A stretch of 64,000 bases of DNA from Burkholderia diffusa (GTDB lineage: Bacteria > Pseudomonadota > Gammaproteobacteria > Burkholderiales > Burkholderiaceae): NCBI RefSeq assembly GCF_001718315.1, contig NZ_CP013363.1:2170001-2234000 (forward strand), in the 5' to 3' direction. Of this stretch, positions 17,302 through 26,277 are shown piece after piece; the first letter of the stretch is position 1; each line of letters starts with the position of its first letter. Under the pieces are notes generated by a model, which made no database searches, had not been told where the DNA came from, and saw nothing but the letters and a program-made list of their open reading frames with translations. The translations under genes and the position numbers were made by a program.

Positions 17302-18357
17302 ATGACGACATCGCTCCGCACGCGTTCTGCGTTGCGACGCCGGCGGCGCCCGGCGCTGCATGCCGCACTCGCCGCGCTTTGCTGCACGTCCGTGCTGTCG
17401 CTCGCCGCGCCCGCCGACACGTCAAGCAGCATCTTTCCGCCGTGGCAGGACGGCCGCAACAACGACGCTACGAACCGCGGCCTCGAATTCACCGTGCCGC
17501 AGGTCGACGTGCTCGCCGATTTCCATGGCGATCTCGCCGCGCCAAAGCTCGTGCTGTACGTCGGCGGCAACTACTTCTTCGCGATGGCACCGCTCGTCGC
17601 GAAGTTCGAGGCAGATCATCCCGAGTACCGCGGCCGCATCTACTGGGAAACGATCCCGCCCGGGCTGCTCGTGAAGCAGATTCACGCCGGCGGCACGATC
17701 ACCGTCGGCAACATGACGTGGACGGTCAAGCCCGATGCGTATTTCGCGGGGCTCGGCAAGATCGACCAGCTGATCGCGGACGGCACGCTCGAAGGCCCGG
17801 CCGTGCCCTACGTGACGAACCAGCTGACGATCATGGTGCGTGCCGGCAACCCGAAGCACATTACGGCGCTGGCCGATCTCGCTCGGCCCGACGTGAAGCT
17901 CGCGATGCCGAACCCGGCATTCGAAGGCGTCGCGCGGCAGATCCGCGCATCGCTCATGAAGGCCGGCGGCGACGCGCTCGCTCGCATCGTCTACGACGAC
18001 AAGGTGCGCGCCGGCACGACGGAGCTCACGCACATCCATCATCGGGAAACCGCGCTGTTCCTGATGCAGGGGCGTGCCGACGCCGGCGTGCTGTGGCAAT
18101 CGGAAGCCGCGTTCCAGGAACAGGTCGGGCATCCGCTGATGCACATCGACATTCCGGCCGCGCACAATACGACGGCAATCTATGCCGGTGCGTTGGTGAA
18201 GAATGCGCCGCATCCGCAAGCCGCGCGCGCGTGGCTTGCGTTCATCCGGTCACCGGAGGCGTTCCGGATATTCGCGCGCTACGGCTTCGGGCAATACGAC
18301 GCGACGGCACCGACACCGAATCTCGCGCCACGGCAGGACCGGCCCGATGCGGGCTGA
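17302..18357 (+). CDS. ModA-like extracellular solute-binding protein without ABC partners
   Basis: A 351-residue exported protein with a basic N-region and a hydrophobic signal core ending near LSLAAPADT. The fold is that of type II periplasmic binding proteins of the molybdate/sulfate group: KLVLYVGGNYFFAMAPLVAKF at the start, LIADGTLEGPAVPYVTNQL, LADLARPDVKLAMPNPAFEG, and RADAGVLWQSEAAFQ near the hinge. The closing AARAWLAFIRSPEAFRIFARYGFG is characteristic of the family. No permease or ATPase gene follows, which is unusual; it sits among cytochromes instead. It may deliver an oxyanion or metal to the neighbouring redox proteins, which is inference. It starts 8 bases after the previous stop. 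Confidence 0.75.
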   Translation: MTTSLRTRSALRRRRRPALHAALAALCCTSVLSLAAPADTSSSIFPPWQDGRNNDATNRGLEFTVPQVDVLADFHGDLAAPKLVLYVGGNYFFAMAPLVAKFEADHPEYRGRIYWETIPPGLLVKQIHAGGTITVGNMTWTVKPDAYFAGLGKIDQLIADGTLEGPAVPYVTNQLTIMVRAGNPKHITALADLARPDVKLAMPNPAFEGVARQIRASLMKAGGDALARIVYDDKVRAGTTELTHIHHRETALFLMQGRADAGVLWQSEAAFQEQVGHPLMHIDIPAAHNTTAIYAGALVKNAPHPQAARAWLAFIRSPEAFRIFARYGFGQYDATAPTPNLAPRQDRPDAG

Positions 18358-18403
18358 GCGCGCGGGTGCGCAAGCCACAAGACGGACATCCAGGAGGGGA
18401 CAC

Positions 18404-19090
18404 GTGAACGATTCGGTCGACATACCGCGACGCCGGTCCGTGCGGCTGCTGCTCGCCGCGGCGGCACTGTTCGCCGGCAATGCCCACGCGGACGATATCG
18501 CACTTGGCAAGACCATCGCCACCCAGGGCACGACGACGGGCGCGGCCGCATGCATCGGCTGCCACGGCGCGCAAGGCGAAGGCAACGCGGCCGCCGGCTT
18601 TCCGCGTCTCGCGGGCACGAACGCCGCCTACCTGTCCGCGCAACTCGCCGCGTTCGCGGACGGCAGCCGCCAGAACGCGGTCATGCAGCCGCTCGCGAAA
18701 CAGCTGTCGCCGCACGATCGCGACGCAGTGTCCGCATACTTCGCGAGCCTGCCCGCGCCGCCCGCCATTGCCGCTTCCGACGCCACCTCGATCGACCCGG
18801 CGAACATCGGCGCATGGCTCGCGACGCGCGGACGCTGGTCGCAGGGCCTGCCCGCGTGCGCGCAATGCCACGGCCCGGGCGGCCTCGGCGTCGGCACCGC
18901 GTTTCCGCCGCTCGCCGGCCAGCCCGCCGCATACATCGCGGGCCAGTTGAACGGCTGGAAGCACGGCACGCGGGCGCCCGGCCCGATGGCGCTGATGCCG
19001 ATGATTGCCGGCAAGCTGTCCGACGCCGATGTCGACGCGGTGGCGGCGTACTATGCGCGCGGCGGTGCCGCGAACGGAGAAAAACAATGA
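18404..19090 (+). CDS. Dihaem cytochrome c, c4 type
   Basis: A 228-residue exported cytochrome with a signal peptide (VRLLLAAAALFAGNAHA) and two haem-binding motifs, CIGCH at 50-54 and CAQCH at 152-156. Each half carries a G-E-G or G-L-G turn, an F-P-x-LAG motif, and a downstream methionine that could be the axial ligand (AVMQPLA and ALMPMIA). Tandem class I domains of this kind are cytochrome c4, which passes electrons to terminal oxidases or accepts them from dehydrogenases. The start is GTG with a strong AGGAGGGG upstream. It overlaps the next gene by ATGA, so it is probably the electron acceptor of that TsdA-like enzyme. Confidence 0.85.
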   Translation: MNDSVDIPRRRSVRLLLAAAALFAGNAHADDIALGKTIATQGTTTGAAACIGCHGAQGEGNAAAGFPRLAGTNAAYLSAQLAAFADGSRQNAVMQPLAKQLSPHDRDAVSAYFASLPAPPAIAASDATSIDPANIGAWLATRGRWSQGLPACAQCHGPGGLGVGTAFPPLAGQPAAYIAGQLNGWKHGTRAPGPMALMPMIAGKLSDADVDAVAAYYARGGAANGEKQ

Positions 19091-20028
19091 TCGACCGCAC
19101 GACGTTGATCCGCGGCGCGCGCGCCGCCCTGCTCGGCGCGGTCTGGATGCCCGCGCTCGCCTGCGCGGCGGCGCCGCAGGACGCACCGGCCACCGCTTCC
19201 GCCCCTGCGGCGGCCGCGTTCCCTGCCGCGATGACGGCGAAGCCGTTCACGCCTCCGCCCGAATCCGCGATACCCGCCGACGACTTCGGCAAGACCGTGA
19301 AGCTCGGCGAGCAGATCTTCCTGCACACGCCCGAATACGCGGGCAAGTACGTCGGCAACAAGCTGACCTGCGCGAGCTGCCACCTCGACGCGGGCCGCCG
19401 GCCCGATTCGAGTCCGATGTGGGCCGCGTACCTGCTGTACCCGGCCTACCGCGCCAAGAACGGCCACGTGAACACGTTCGCGGAACGCCTGCAGGGCTGC
19501 TTTCGCTACAGCATGAACGGCAAGGCGCCGCCCGCCGGCGACCCGATCCTGGTTGCGCTCGAAAGCTATTCGTACTGGCTCGCGAAGGGTGCGCCGGTCG
19601 GCACGAAGCTGCCGGGGCAAGGCTTTCCGAAACTGCCGCCGCCCGCGCGAAAGGCCGACTACGCGCGTGGCGCCGCCGTCTACACGCAGCACTGCGCGCT
19701 GTGTCACGGCGCGGACGGCCAGGGGCAATCGAGCGGCGGCAAGCCGGTCTTTCCGGCGCTCTGGGGTGCGCGCTCGTTCAACTGGGGCGCGGGCATGGGC
19801 GACATCCGCAATGCGGCCGGCTTCGTGAAGGCCAACATGCCGCTCGGGCTCGGCGGCACGCTGACGGATCAGGAAGCGTGGGACGTCGCGACCTTCATGG
19901 ATAGCCACGAGCGCCCGCAGGACCCGCGTTTCACCGGCTCGGTACAGGATACGCGCGCGAAATTCCACGACACGCCCGACTCGATGTACGGGCGCGAGGT
20001 GAACGGCCGCGTGCTCGGCACGCCGTGA
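19087..20028 (+). CDS. tsdA: Dihaem cytochrome of the thiosulfate dehydrogenase (TsdA) family
   Basis: A 313-residue exported dihaem enzyme that in this family oxidises two thiosulfates to tetrathionate, and in some members works in reverse. Haem 1 binds at CASCH (95-99) and haem 2 at CALCH (203-207). Cys138 in ERLQGCFRYSMNG corresponds to the cysteine that ligates the active-site haem iron in characterised TsdA proteins, which strongly supports the assignment. GNKLTCASCHLDAG and the later KANMPLG (possible haem 2 methionine) also fit. It overlaps the c4-type cytochrome gene by four bases. That pairing is consistent with known TsdA-TsdB arrangements, in which TsdB is a c4-like partner. Confidence 0.82.
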   Translation: MIDRTTLIRGARAALLGAVWMPALACAAAPQDAPATASAPAAAAFPAAMTAKPFTPPPESAIPADDFGKTVKLGEQIFLHTPEYAGKYVGNKLTCASCHLDAGRRPDSSPMWAAYLLYPAYRAKNGHVNTFAERLQGCFRYSMNGKAPPAGDPILVALESYSYWLAKGAPVGTKLPGQGFPKLPPPARKADYARGAAVYTQHCALCHGADGQGQSSGGKPVFPALWGARSFNWGAGMGDIRNAAGFVKANMPLGLGGTLTDQEAWDVATFMDSHERPQDPRFTGSVQDTRAKFHDTPDSMYGREVNGRVLGTP

Positions 20029-20067
20029 AGCCGGGCCGCCCCGCACGGCGCGGCGCGGCATGTCCGA

Positions 20068-21990
20068 TCACGGATGCCAGCGATACACGACGAGGCTCGA
20101 GCCGTTGTAGTTGTCCTTCGTGATCACGTATTCGCCGGTCGAGCGCAGGTACGCACGGATGCCATACATCGAGTCGACGTCGTTGCCGACGTCCATCGCC
20201 GACGTGTTCGAGTTCGTCAGCGTGGTCACGAGGCTGCCGGTGTTCAGGTCGAACACGTCGACGTTCGGTACCGTGTGCACGTAGCCGACGAACAGGTAGT
20301 GGCCGGCCGCCGCCATCGATTTCGGATTCGCGCTCGTCAGGTTGATCGCGACGTTCGGCGTGCTCGTGTTGCCGGCCTTCCAGCCGCGATAGACCTCGAT
20401 GTGCCCGTTCATCGCGGTCCAGTCCCAGCTGCCCGAGATGCCCTGCGCGAGGATCATCGTGTCGCTGTCGGCCTGATAGATGATTCGCGTGAGCGGCAGC
20501 ACGGTGCGCGGAATCGGGATCTGCACCGGCTTGCCCCAGGTCGGTTTCCCGGTCGCGTCGAAACCCGTCATCGGATAGTGCGAGATGTTGTTGGTGCGAT
20601 CGAGGCCGGCCCACACGTCGCCGTTGTCGTCGAGCGCGAAACCGGCCGTCACCTGCAGGGTCGTGTTGAACGGCTTGCCGGGAATCGAGCCGTCCGGAAT
20701 CGCGATGTAGCCGCTCGCGGCGTTGAAGTGATAGATGTTGTAGTTCCCCGGGTTCTGCCCGGTCGCGACGAGCATCCGCGTGCCGTTCACCAGCGCGAGC
20801 TGGCCGAAATGCTGGCCGCGCTGGTAGTCGTTCATGTCGAGGCGCGGGTCCTTCGGATAGCTGAACGGATCGATCGTGTTCGCGACGAACGTGCCACCCG
20901 CGGTGCCGGTGTATACGTTGTTGCCGCTGTAGAAGAACGCGCCGTCGGTCGCCGGATCGGGCGCGGCGGCACCCTCGAAGTTCAGCGCCTGCAGCTTCCA
21001 TTGCAGCGCGCCCGTCGGGCCGTACGAATGAAGATCGGTGCTGCCGTTGCGCCCGAGATCCCAGCCGCCGCCCCACGCATTGTTCAGCACGTACAGATTG
21101 CCGGCCGCGTCCTTGCCGATGCCTGCAACGCGCGTGAAGCGCTTGTCGCCGACCTGCCCCTTGATGCCAGAAGTCGTGTCGAGATACCCGCCCTGCACGC
21201 CGAACGTGCCGAGCAGCACGGGCTGGCCCACGAGCGTGTAGATCTTGATGTTCATGTCGGGGCCTTCGTCGCCCACCAGCAACTGGCCGCTCGGCGCATC
21301 GAAATACAGCGACGCCGGCCGCGCGCGGGCCGCCATCTGGATCGTGCTCATCGCCGTGCCCGTCGGGCTGAACTGCGCGACGACGCCCGCGCTCTTGCGC
21401 GCGACCCAAAGGTTGCCGGCCGCGTCGAGCGCCAGCGCGCCGGGGCCTGACACGCCGATGTCGCGCTGCCACACGCCGTCCGTCGTGTAGACCCGCACGC
21501 GGTTGCCGTAGAAATCGCTCGCGTACAGCAGGTTGCCGGTTGTCGCGAGACCCGTGATCACGTCCGCGTACTGGACGCCCGTCCACGTGCTGACGGGAAT
21601 GCGCAGGTCGCGCAGGTTCGTGCTGCGGTTGTAGCGCCCGACCGAGCCGCTGCCGAACGTGCGGTTGTAGCCGAGCGCGACGAACAGCGAGTTCGCGTTG
21701 CCGGTGATCGCGCCACCCTGGAATTCGTCGTGAATGCCGATCGTGCCGAGCGTCTGCCCGTTCTGGTAGATCGCGACGCCGCCCGCGTTCTCGTCCCAGC
21801 GTGACGCCGTATAGATCACGCCCTCGGGGGCGACCCATAGCGAACGCGCACCGTTGCCGACGTGCGCGGCGAGCGTGCCGAACGTGTTCGCAAGCCAGTC
21901 GGTCGTGTATTGCACTTGCGCGTGACCGACCGGCGCCAGCATTGCCATGCACAATCCAAGCAATGCCGCACGAATTTGTTTCGATAACAT
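20068..21990 (-). CDS. Secreted beta-propeller (NHL/YVTN-like) protein
   Basis: A 640-residue exported protein. The signal peptide is MLSKQIRAALLGLCMAMLA with cleavage after GHA, and GGGAG lies about 9 bases before the ATG. The rest is beta-rich, with repeated blades such as GPGALALDAAGNLWVARKSAG, RVAGIGKDAAGNLYVLNNAWG and ALDDNGDVWAGLDRTNN. These contain the D-x-x-G-N-x-(W/Y) pattern of NHL repeats. It probably forms one or two propellers acting as a binding scaffold in the periplasm or outside the cell. No catalytic residues are evident. It is convergent with the tsdA gene and appears monocistronic. The specific role is unknown to me. Confidence 0.65.
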   Translation of the reverse strand: MLSKQIRAALLGLCMAMLAPVGHAQVQYTTDWLANTFGTLAAHVGNGARSLWVAPEGVIYTASRWDENAGGVAIYQNGQTLGTIGIHDEFQGGAITGNANSLFVALGYNRTFGSGSVGRYNRSTNLRDLRIPVSTWTGVQYADVITGLATTGNLLYASDFYGNRVRVYTTDGVWQRDIGVSGPGALALDAAGNLWVARKSAGVVAQFSPTGTAMSTIQMAARARPASLYFDAPSGQLLVGDEGPDMNIKIYTLVGQPVLLGTFGVQGGYLDTTSGIKGQVGDKRFTRVAGIGKDAAGNLYVLNNAWGGGWDLGRNGSTDLHSYGPTGALQWKLQALNFEGAAAPDPATDGAFFYSGNNVYTGTAGGTFVANTIDPFSYPKDPRLDMNDYQRGQHFGQLALVNGTRMLVATGQNPGNYNIYHFNAASGYIAIPDGSIPGKPFNTTLQVTAGFALDDNGDVWAGLDRTNNISHYPMTGFDATGKPTWGKPVQIPIPRTVLPLTRIIYQADSDTMILAQGISGSWDWTAMNGHIEVYRGWKAGNTSTPNVAINLTSANPKSMAAAGHYLFVGYVHTVPNVDVFDLNTGSLVTTLTNSNTSAMDVGNDVDSMYGIRAYLRSTGEYVITKDNYNGSSLVVYRWHP

Positions 21991-22672
21991 GAACGATGCT
22001 CCCGGACGATCGCTTTTAGATACTCTAATTCGCTGCGTATGAAATATTGGTGATTTTTTCAAAAAGATGTTCAATTGCACTGCGAATGATTCATTAGGTT
22101 CTTTTACCGCGCGGCACCGATGACAGAAGAAGCATTGCTCCCGGCACCGCATCGCTCCCCCCGTCCGACAGCGCTCTCGCAATTCTGGCCGCCCGGCACT
22201 TTATTCCGATCCGACCAATACGAATGCGTCATTTTTTCTGATTTGCGTGTATTGAATTCCCATTTCAGGCAAATCGACTCAATGATTACAAATCGAAATT
22301 AAAATGAAAGAGAAAAAATATTGCGCGGGGCCCGCTGCATTGCCGGGAAAACCATGAACATATGAAATAAGGCAATGCGCGGCGGAATGCCGTTGCCGAT
22401 GAAGATGGGGACGAGAATGAAGGCCGGGATGTACCGCGCATGGCGCGCCGCGCGATGCGGGCGGCGACGATGAGGAAGGCGGCACGCCGGCGTCGCGGCC
22501 GGTTCAGGTCAGCTTGCGCTGTCGAGCGTCGGGCCGTGCCGGCCGTCGAGGTACTTGAGCAGCACATCGACGACGTCGATCATGCGCTGCGGGTGGAACT
22601 GGCATCGACAAGCAGCGAGCCACGCGACCGGCGGCCCGCGTCGCGCGCAGGCCGCCGGTCAAGCGCGTGACG
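21991..22672. other. Gene-free region between the propeller gene and the porin
   Basis: About 680 bases, AT-rich from 22010 to 22340, where the propeller promoter should lie. On the minus strand from about 22614 down to 22504, one frame reads QFHPQRMIDVVDVLLKYLDG and on to a stop. It looks like the C-terminal end of a protein without the rest of the gene, and may be a gene remnant. No other supported feature. Confidence 0.4.
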
Positions 22673-23866
22673 TCAGAACTTCTGGCGCAGGCCGAGGCTG
22701 ACGATCGCCTGCGACCGCGAGTCGGACGAGTGGCCGTTCGCCTTGTCCGACACCGATGCGGTCGCGGCCACGGGCCGGCCGAGCGCGTCGAGCGTCGTGC
22801 CGGACGCATGCTGGTACGCGCCGAGCAGGTACACGCTGGTGCGCTTCGACAGGTCGTAGACCGCGCCGAGCGTGACGTTGTGATACTGCGCGCGGTTGTC
22901 GATGCCGTCGACGTCGCTGCCGCGCGTGTAGCTGTAGCCCGCGAACAGCTGCGTCTGCGGCTGCACGTTCCAGCGCGTGAACACGCCCGCGACGTTGAAG
23001 GTCGCGTGGCCGTTGAACAACGACTGAGCACCGCTGCGGTACTGCACGTTGCTGTAGTTCACGCCGACCACGGCCGGGCCGAAGTCGTACGTCGCGCCGG
23101 TCGCGATGATCTGCTGCGACTGCGCGCTCGCATAGCCTTCGTTGATGGACGAGTTGAACAGGCCGTCGTCGGTGCTCTGCCACTTGCCGGCCGTCGGGTC
23201 GGCCGCGCCCGTCTTGCTGTTGTCCGAACGCTCGTAGCCGACGCCCACGCGCAGCGGCCCAGCCGCGTATGCCGCGCCGACGCTCCATGTGTTGCGCTGC
23301 TTCATGCTGCCCGGCTGGCTGCCGAAGCCGTACAGCGCGCCGAACGTGAAACCCGCATAGTTCGCGCTCGTGTACTTGATCGAACTGTCGACGCGCGCGG
23401 TCTGGTCGAGATCGTCGATGTCGCCCGGGTGCGCGCCGAAACCGCCGATGAACGACGAAGGGGCGACCGGGCTCACGAAGTCGTCGAGCGACGTGTACTG
23501 GCGGCCGAGCGTGACCGTGCCGTAACGCGTGCTGCCGACGCCGACGAAGGCCTGCCGGCCGAACTGGCGACCGCCCTGGCCCGATGTGCCGTTGGCGATG
23601 TCGAAGCCGTTCTCGAGCACGAACAGCGCGCGCATCCCGCCGCCGAGATCCTCGGAACCCTTGATGCCCCAGCGGCTGCCGGACAGGTTGCCGGTGGTCA
23701 GGCCGACGTTCGAATGCCCTGTGTAGGCGCCCGGCGAGCCGACCCGTTCATTGCTGCGATAGGTCACGCCGGCGTCGACGATGCCGTACAGCGTGACGGA
23801 GCTTTGCGCGGATGCGATGCCCGCGAGCGAAAGCAGCAGCGGTGCTGCGATCAGTTGCTTGTTCAT
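22673..23866 (-). CDS. Gram-negative porin, OmpC family
   Basis: A 397-residue outer-membrane porin. The signal peptide MNKQLIAAPLLLSLAGIASA precedes QSSVTLYGIVDAGV, the standard opening of Burkholderia trimeric porins. Strand motifs include SRWGIKGSEDLGGGMRALF, RQAFVGVGSTRYGTVTLGRQ and SVGAAYAAGPLRVGVGYE, and the protein ends SLGLRQKF with the terminal phenylalanine needed for barrel insertion. GGAG precedes the start. A promoter and a LacI-type palindrome upstream suggest control by a carbon-source regulator not present in this window. It probably admits small hydrophilic solutes. Confidence 0.9.
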   Translation of the reverse strand: MNKQLIAAPLLLSLAGIASAQSSVTLYGIVDAGVTYRSNERVGSPGAYTGHSNVGLTTGNLSGSRWGIKGSEDLGGGMRALFVLENGFDIANGTSGQGGRQFGRQAFVGVGSTRYGTVTLGRQYTSLDDFVSPVAPSSFIGGFGAHPGDIDDLDQTARVDSSIKYTSANYAGFTFGALYGFGSQPGSMKQRNTWSVGAAYAAGPLRVGVGYERSDNSKTGAADPTAGKWQSTDDGLFNSSINEGYASAQSQQIIATGATYDFGPAVVGVNYSNVQYRSGAQSLFNGHATFNVAGVFTRWNVQPQTQLFAGYSYTRGSDVDGIDNRAQYHNVTLGAVYDLSKRTSVYLLGAYQHASGTTLDALGRPVAATASVSDKANGHSSDSRSQAIVSLGLRQKF

Positions 23867-24036
23867 GGTTTTTAGCGTCTCCGGGTGGTGAACCCGTTGT
23901 TCTATGCGAGTAGCGCGTGCGGTCGGGAGATCCGCCGGCAGGCGAGGCCGGCAGCGTCCGCACACGGGAACGCGCGCGTGCGATACGCGCGCGCGGCGTC
24001 GCGGCGAGCGTGCCCGCCACGGGTGCCATGGTAGTT

Positions 24037-24048
24037 GGAACCGGTTCC
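24037..24048. promoter_or_regulatory. GGAACCGGTTCC palindrome, probable LacI-family operator
   Basis: A perfect 12-bp palindrome with a central CG, the hallmark of LacI/GalR-type operators. It begins about 10 bases downstream of the candidate porin -10, so a bound repressor would cover the transcription start. No LacI gene is visible in the window. Confidence 0.6.
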
Positions 24049-24058
24049 GATCGACAGC

Positions 24059-24087
24059 GCAATAATGAAAACAATTTCTTGCCGCAA
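24059..24087 (-). promoter_or_regulatory. Candidate porin promoter
   Basis: On the minus strand TTGCGG (24087-24082) and TATTGC (24064-24059) are separated by 17 bases. The element lies about 195 bases upstream of the porin start and just upstream of the palindrome at 24037-24048. Confidence 0.45.
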
Positions 24088-24180
24088 TCGAGATAATCGA
24101 CCGCGCAGCGAACGCCGCTGTACAGCGCGACGACACGCACCCGATAATCGAGCACCCGCCTTCCACAGGGAGCCTCCGGC

Positions 24181-24813
24181 ATGCATCAAACGACTCTGCT
24201 GATCTTCGCCGCCGTCGCGTTCGTCGGAATCGCGACGCCCGGCCCCACCGTGCTGCTCGCCCTGACGAACGGCTCGCGCTACGGCGTGCGCCGCGCGGCC
24301 TACGGCTTCGCCGGCGCGATGCTGTCCGACTTCGTGCTCATCGTCGCGGTCGCGCTCGGCCTCGGCGCGCTGCTGATGGCGTCGGCATTCTGGTTCTCCG
24401 TGGTGAAATGGCTGGGCGCCGCCTACCTCGCGTATGTCGGCATCCGGCTGCTCACGTCGAAGGGCTCGCTCGATGTCGCCGTCGCGCAAGGCGGCACGGT
24501 GCACGGGCGCAACGCATCGATCTTCGCGAAGAGCTTCCTGACCGCGGTGACGAATCCCAAGGGCTATCTGTTCTTCTCCGCGTTCCTGCCGCAGTTCCTC
24601 GATCCGTCCGCCCCGCTCGCGCCGCAATACGTCGCGCTCGCGGTCACGTTTGCGCTGCTCGACGGGGCGGTGATGTTCGGCTACGCGCTGCTCGGCGCTC
24701 GCGCGGTGCAGTTGCTGAAGCGCTCGGGTGCGCTGTGGCTCGAACGCACGTGCGGCGCGATGCTGCTCGCACTGGCCGGTTCGCTCGCGCTGTACCGGCG
24801 TCATGCCGCGTAG
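24181..24813 (+). CDS. LysE/RhtB family amino-acid exporter
   Basis: A 210-residue inner-membrane protein with six predicted hydrophobic segments. It opens with LIFAAVAFVGIATPGPTVLL, where the A-x-P-G-P motif marks the LysE superfamily, and has GSRYGVRRAAYGFAGAMLSD and AVTNPKGYLFFSAFLPQFL, also family signatures. It exports amino acids or related metabolites; the substrate cannot be told from the sequence. The start has AGGGAG upstream. It is followed after 42 bases by an acetyltransferase gene that may share its transcript. Confidence 0.88.
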   Translation: MHQTTLLIFAAVAFVGIATPGPTVLLALTNGSRYGVRRAAYGFAGAMLSDFVLIVAVALGLGALLMASAFWFSVVKWLGAAYLAYVGIRLLTSKGSLDVAVAQGGTVHGRNASIFAKSFLTAVTNPKGYLFFSAFLPQFLDPSAPLAPQYVALAVTFALLDGAVMFGYALLGARAVQLLKRSGALWLERTCGAMLLALAGSLALYRRHAA

Positions 24814-24855
24814 GCGCGTCGGCATGCGCGCCGCATCGTGCGTGACGGGTGTGCG

Positions 24856-25392
24856 ATGAGGATCGCCGCGCCGCCCCGCTCCGGTTTCCCCGGCCTGTCG
24901 CTCCGGCAGCTCGAGCGCGCGGACCTCGACGCGTGGTACGCGTACCTGTCGCAACACGATGTCGTCCGCCACACGAGCTGGAATCTCCGTGCGCGCGACG
25001 ATCTGCTGCCGCTGTTCGACGGCATCGAATCGACTCATCCGGATTCGATCCGCCGCCTCGCAATCGTCGACGACGCGTCCGGCGCACTCGCGGGAACGAT
25101 CGGACTCCATACGGTGTCCACCGCGAACCGCTCGGCCGAGATCGCGTTCGACCTCGCACCGTCGCACTGGGGGCGCGGCATCGCGAGCGTGCTGTGCGCG
25201 AACGTCACCGCGTGGGCGTTCGCCGAAGGTGGTTTCATGCGCATCCAGGGTGTCGTGCTGACCAGCAACACCGGCTCCGCGCGCGTCCTGCAGAAATGCG
25301 GCTACCGGTACGAAGGTTTGTTGCGCGCGTACCGGATGGTGCGCGGCATGCCGGGCGATTTCGCGATGTACGCGCGCGTCGCGACCGACTGA
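24856..25392 (+). CDS. GNAT family N-acetyltransferase (RimJ/RimL type)
   Basis: A 178-residue acetyltransferase. LSLRQLERADLDAWYAYLSQ is the N-terminal RimJ-like start. GTIGLHTVSTANRSAEIAFD leads to the acetyl-CoA-binding segment LAPSHWGRGIASVLCANVTA (Q/R-x-x-G-x-G/A pattern), and the C-terminus has TSNTGSARVLQKCGYRYEGLL, where the N-x-x-S and G-F/Y motifs are typical. It probably acetylates a protein N-terminus or a small amine. The ATG at 24856 was preferred over GTG at 24838; neither has a strong ribosome-binding site. Confidence 0.8.
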   Translation: MRIAAPPRSGFPGLSLRQLERADLDAWYAYLSQHDVVRHTSWNLRARDDLLPLFDGIESTHPDSIRRLAIVDDASGALAGTIGLHTVSTANRSAEIAFDLAPSHWGRGIASVLCANVTAWAFAEGGFMRIQGVVLTSNTGSARVLQKCGYRYEGLLRAYRMVRGMPGDFAMYARVATD

Positions 25393-25489
25393 AGCTCGCC
25401 GCGCTCAGCGCGTATCGCGCCATCGACACGATTGGACGATCCACGCCGAATTCGCGACAATCGCCATTCCCCGCCTCGACTGACTCACC

Positions 25490-26224
25490 ATGAAAATCGC
25501 CGCGCTGTCCGACATCCATGGCAACCTCGCCGCGCTCGACGCGGTGCTCGACGACGTGCGCCGCCGCGGCGCGGACGTGATCGTCAACCTCGGCGACATC
25601 GTGTCGGGCGCGCTCCATCCGGCCGACACGGCCGACCGCCTGATCGCGCTCGACCTGCCGACCATCAAGGGCAATCACGAACGGCAACTGCTGACCGGCG
25701 AGCGCGACACGATGCGGCTGTCCGACCGCTGGGCGCACGACACGCTGCGCGACGACCATCGCGCGTGGATCGCCGCGTTGCCCGAGCATCTGACGCTCGG
25801 CGACGACGTGCTGATGGTGCACGGCACGCCCGCCAGCGACCTCGTCTATTTCCTCGAAACGGTGACGCCTGATGGCTGCCGCGCGGCAACGCCCGATGAA
25901 ATCGCGCAGCGCGCGGGCGATGCGCCGGCGTCGCTGATCCTGTGCGGGCATACACATGTGCCGCGCATCGCGAAGCTCGACGACGGCCGTGTGATCGTCA
26001 ACCCGGGCAGCGTCGGACTGCAGGCATACATGGACGATCTTCCGCATCCGCACAAGGTCGAAACCGGTTCGCCGCATGCGCGCTACGCGATGGTGTCGCG
26101 TACGCCGGCCGGCTGGCGCGCCGAGTTCCATGCGGTCGAATACGATTGGCATACGGCCGCCGCCACCGCGGCATCGCGCGGCCGCGACGACTGGGCCGTC
26201 GCGCTGCGCACCGGCCGTTGCTGA
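25490..26224 (+). CDS. Metallophosphoesterase (calcineurin-like, YfcE type)
   Basis: A 244-residue phosphoesterase with all family metal-binding motifs: SDIHGN (D-x-H), LGDIVSG (G-D-x-x), KGNHE (G-N-H-E) and CGHTHVPR (G-H-x-H). MVHGTPASD supplies a further histidine. The enzyme hydrolyses a phosphomonoester or phosphodiester using two metal ions in the cytoplasm. The substrate is unknown; diadenosine polyphosphates or cyclic nucleotides are possible. No signal peptide is present. It is followed after 53 bases by a hydrolase gene on the same strand. Confidence 0.85.
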   Translation: MKIAALSDIHGNLAALDAVLDDVRRRGADVIVNLGDIVSGALHPADTADRLIALDLPTIKGNHERQLLTGERDTMRLSDRWAHDTLRDDHRAWIAALPEHLTLGDDVLMVHGTPASDLVYFLETVTPDGCRAATPDEIAQRAGDAPASLILCGHTHVPRIAKLDDGRVIVNPGSVGLQAYMDDLPHPHKVETGSPHARYAMVSRTPAGWRAEFHAVEYDWHTAAATAASRGRDDWAVALRTGRC

Positions 26225-26277
26225 CACGGCGTCGCCCTTCGTTCACCACGCTTCGTTTCCCGGAGACCCGATTCGCC

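Larger units (their letters stand above)
23867..24180. other. Divergent intergenic region between porin and LysE genes
   Basis: About 314 bases. It holds the porin promoter and a 12-bp palindrome near 24037-24087. A promoter for the LysE-family gene could not be assigned with confidence. Confidence 0.5.
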
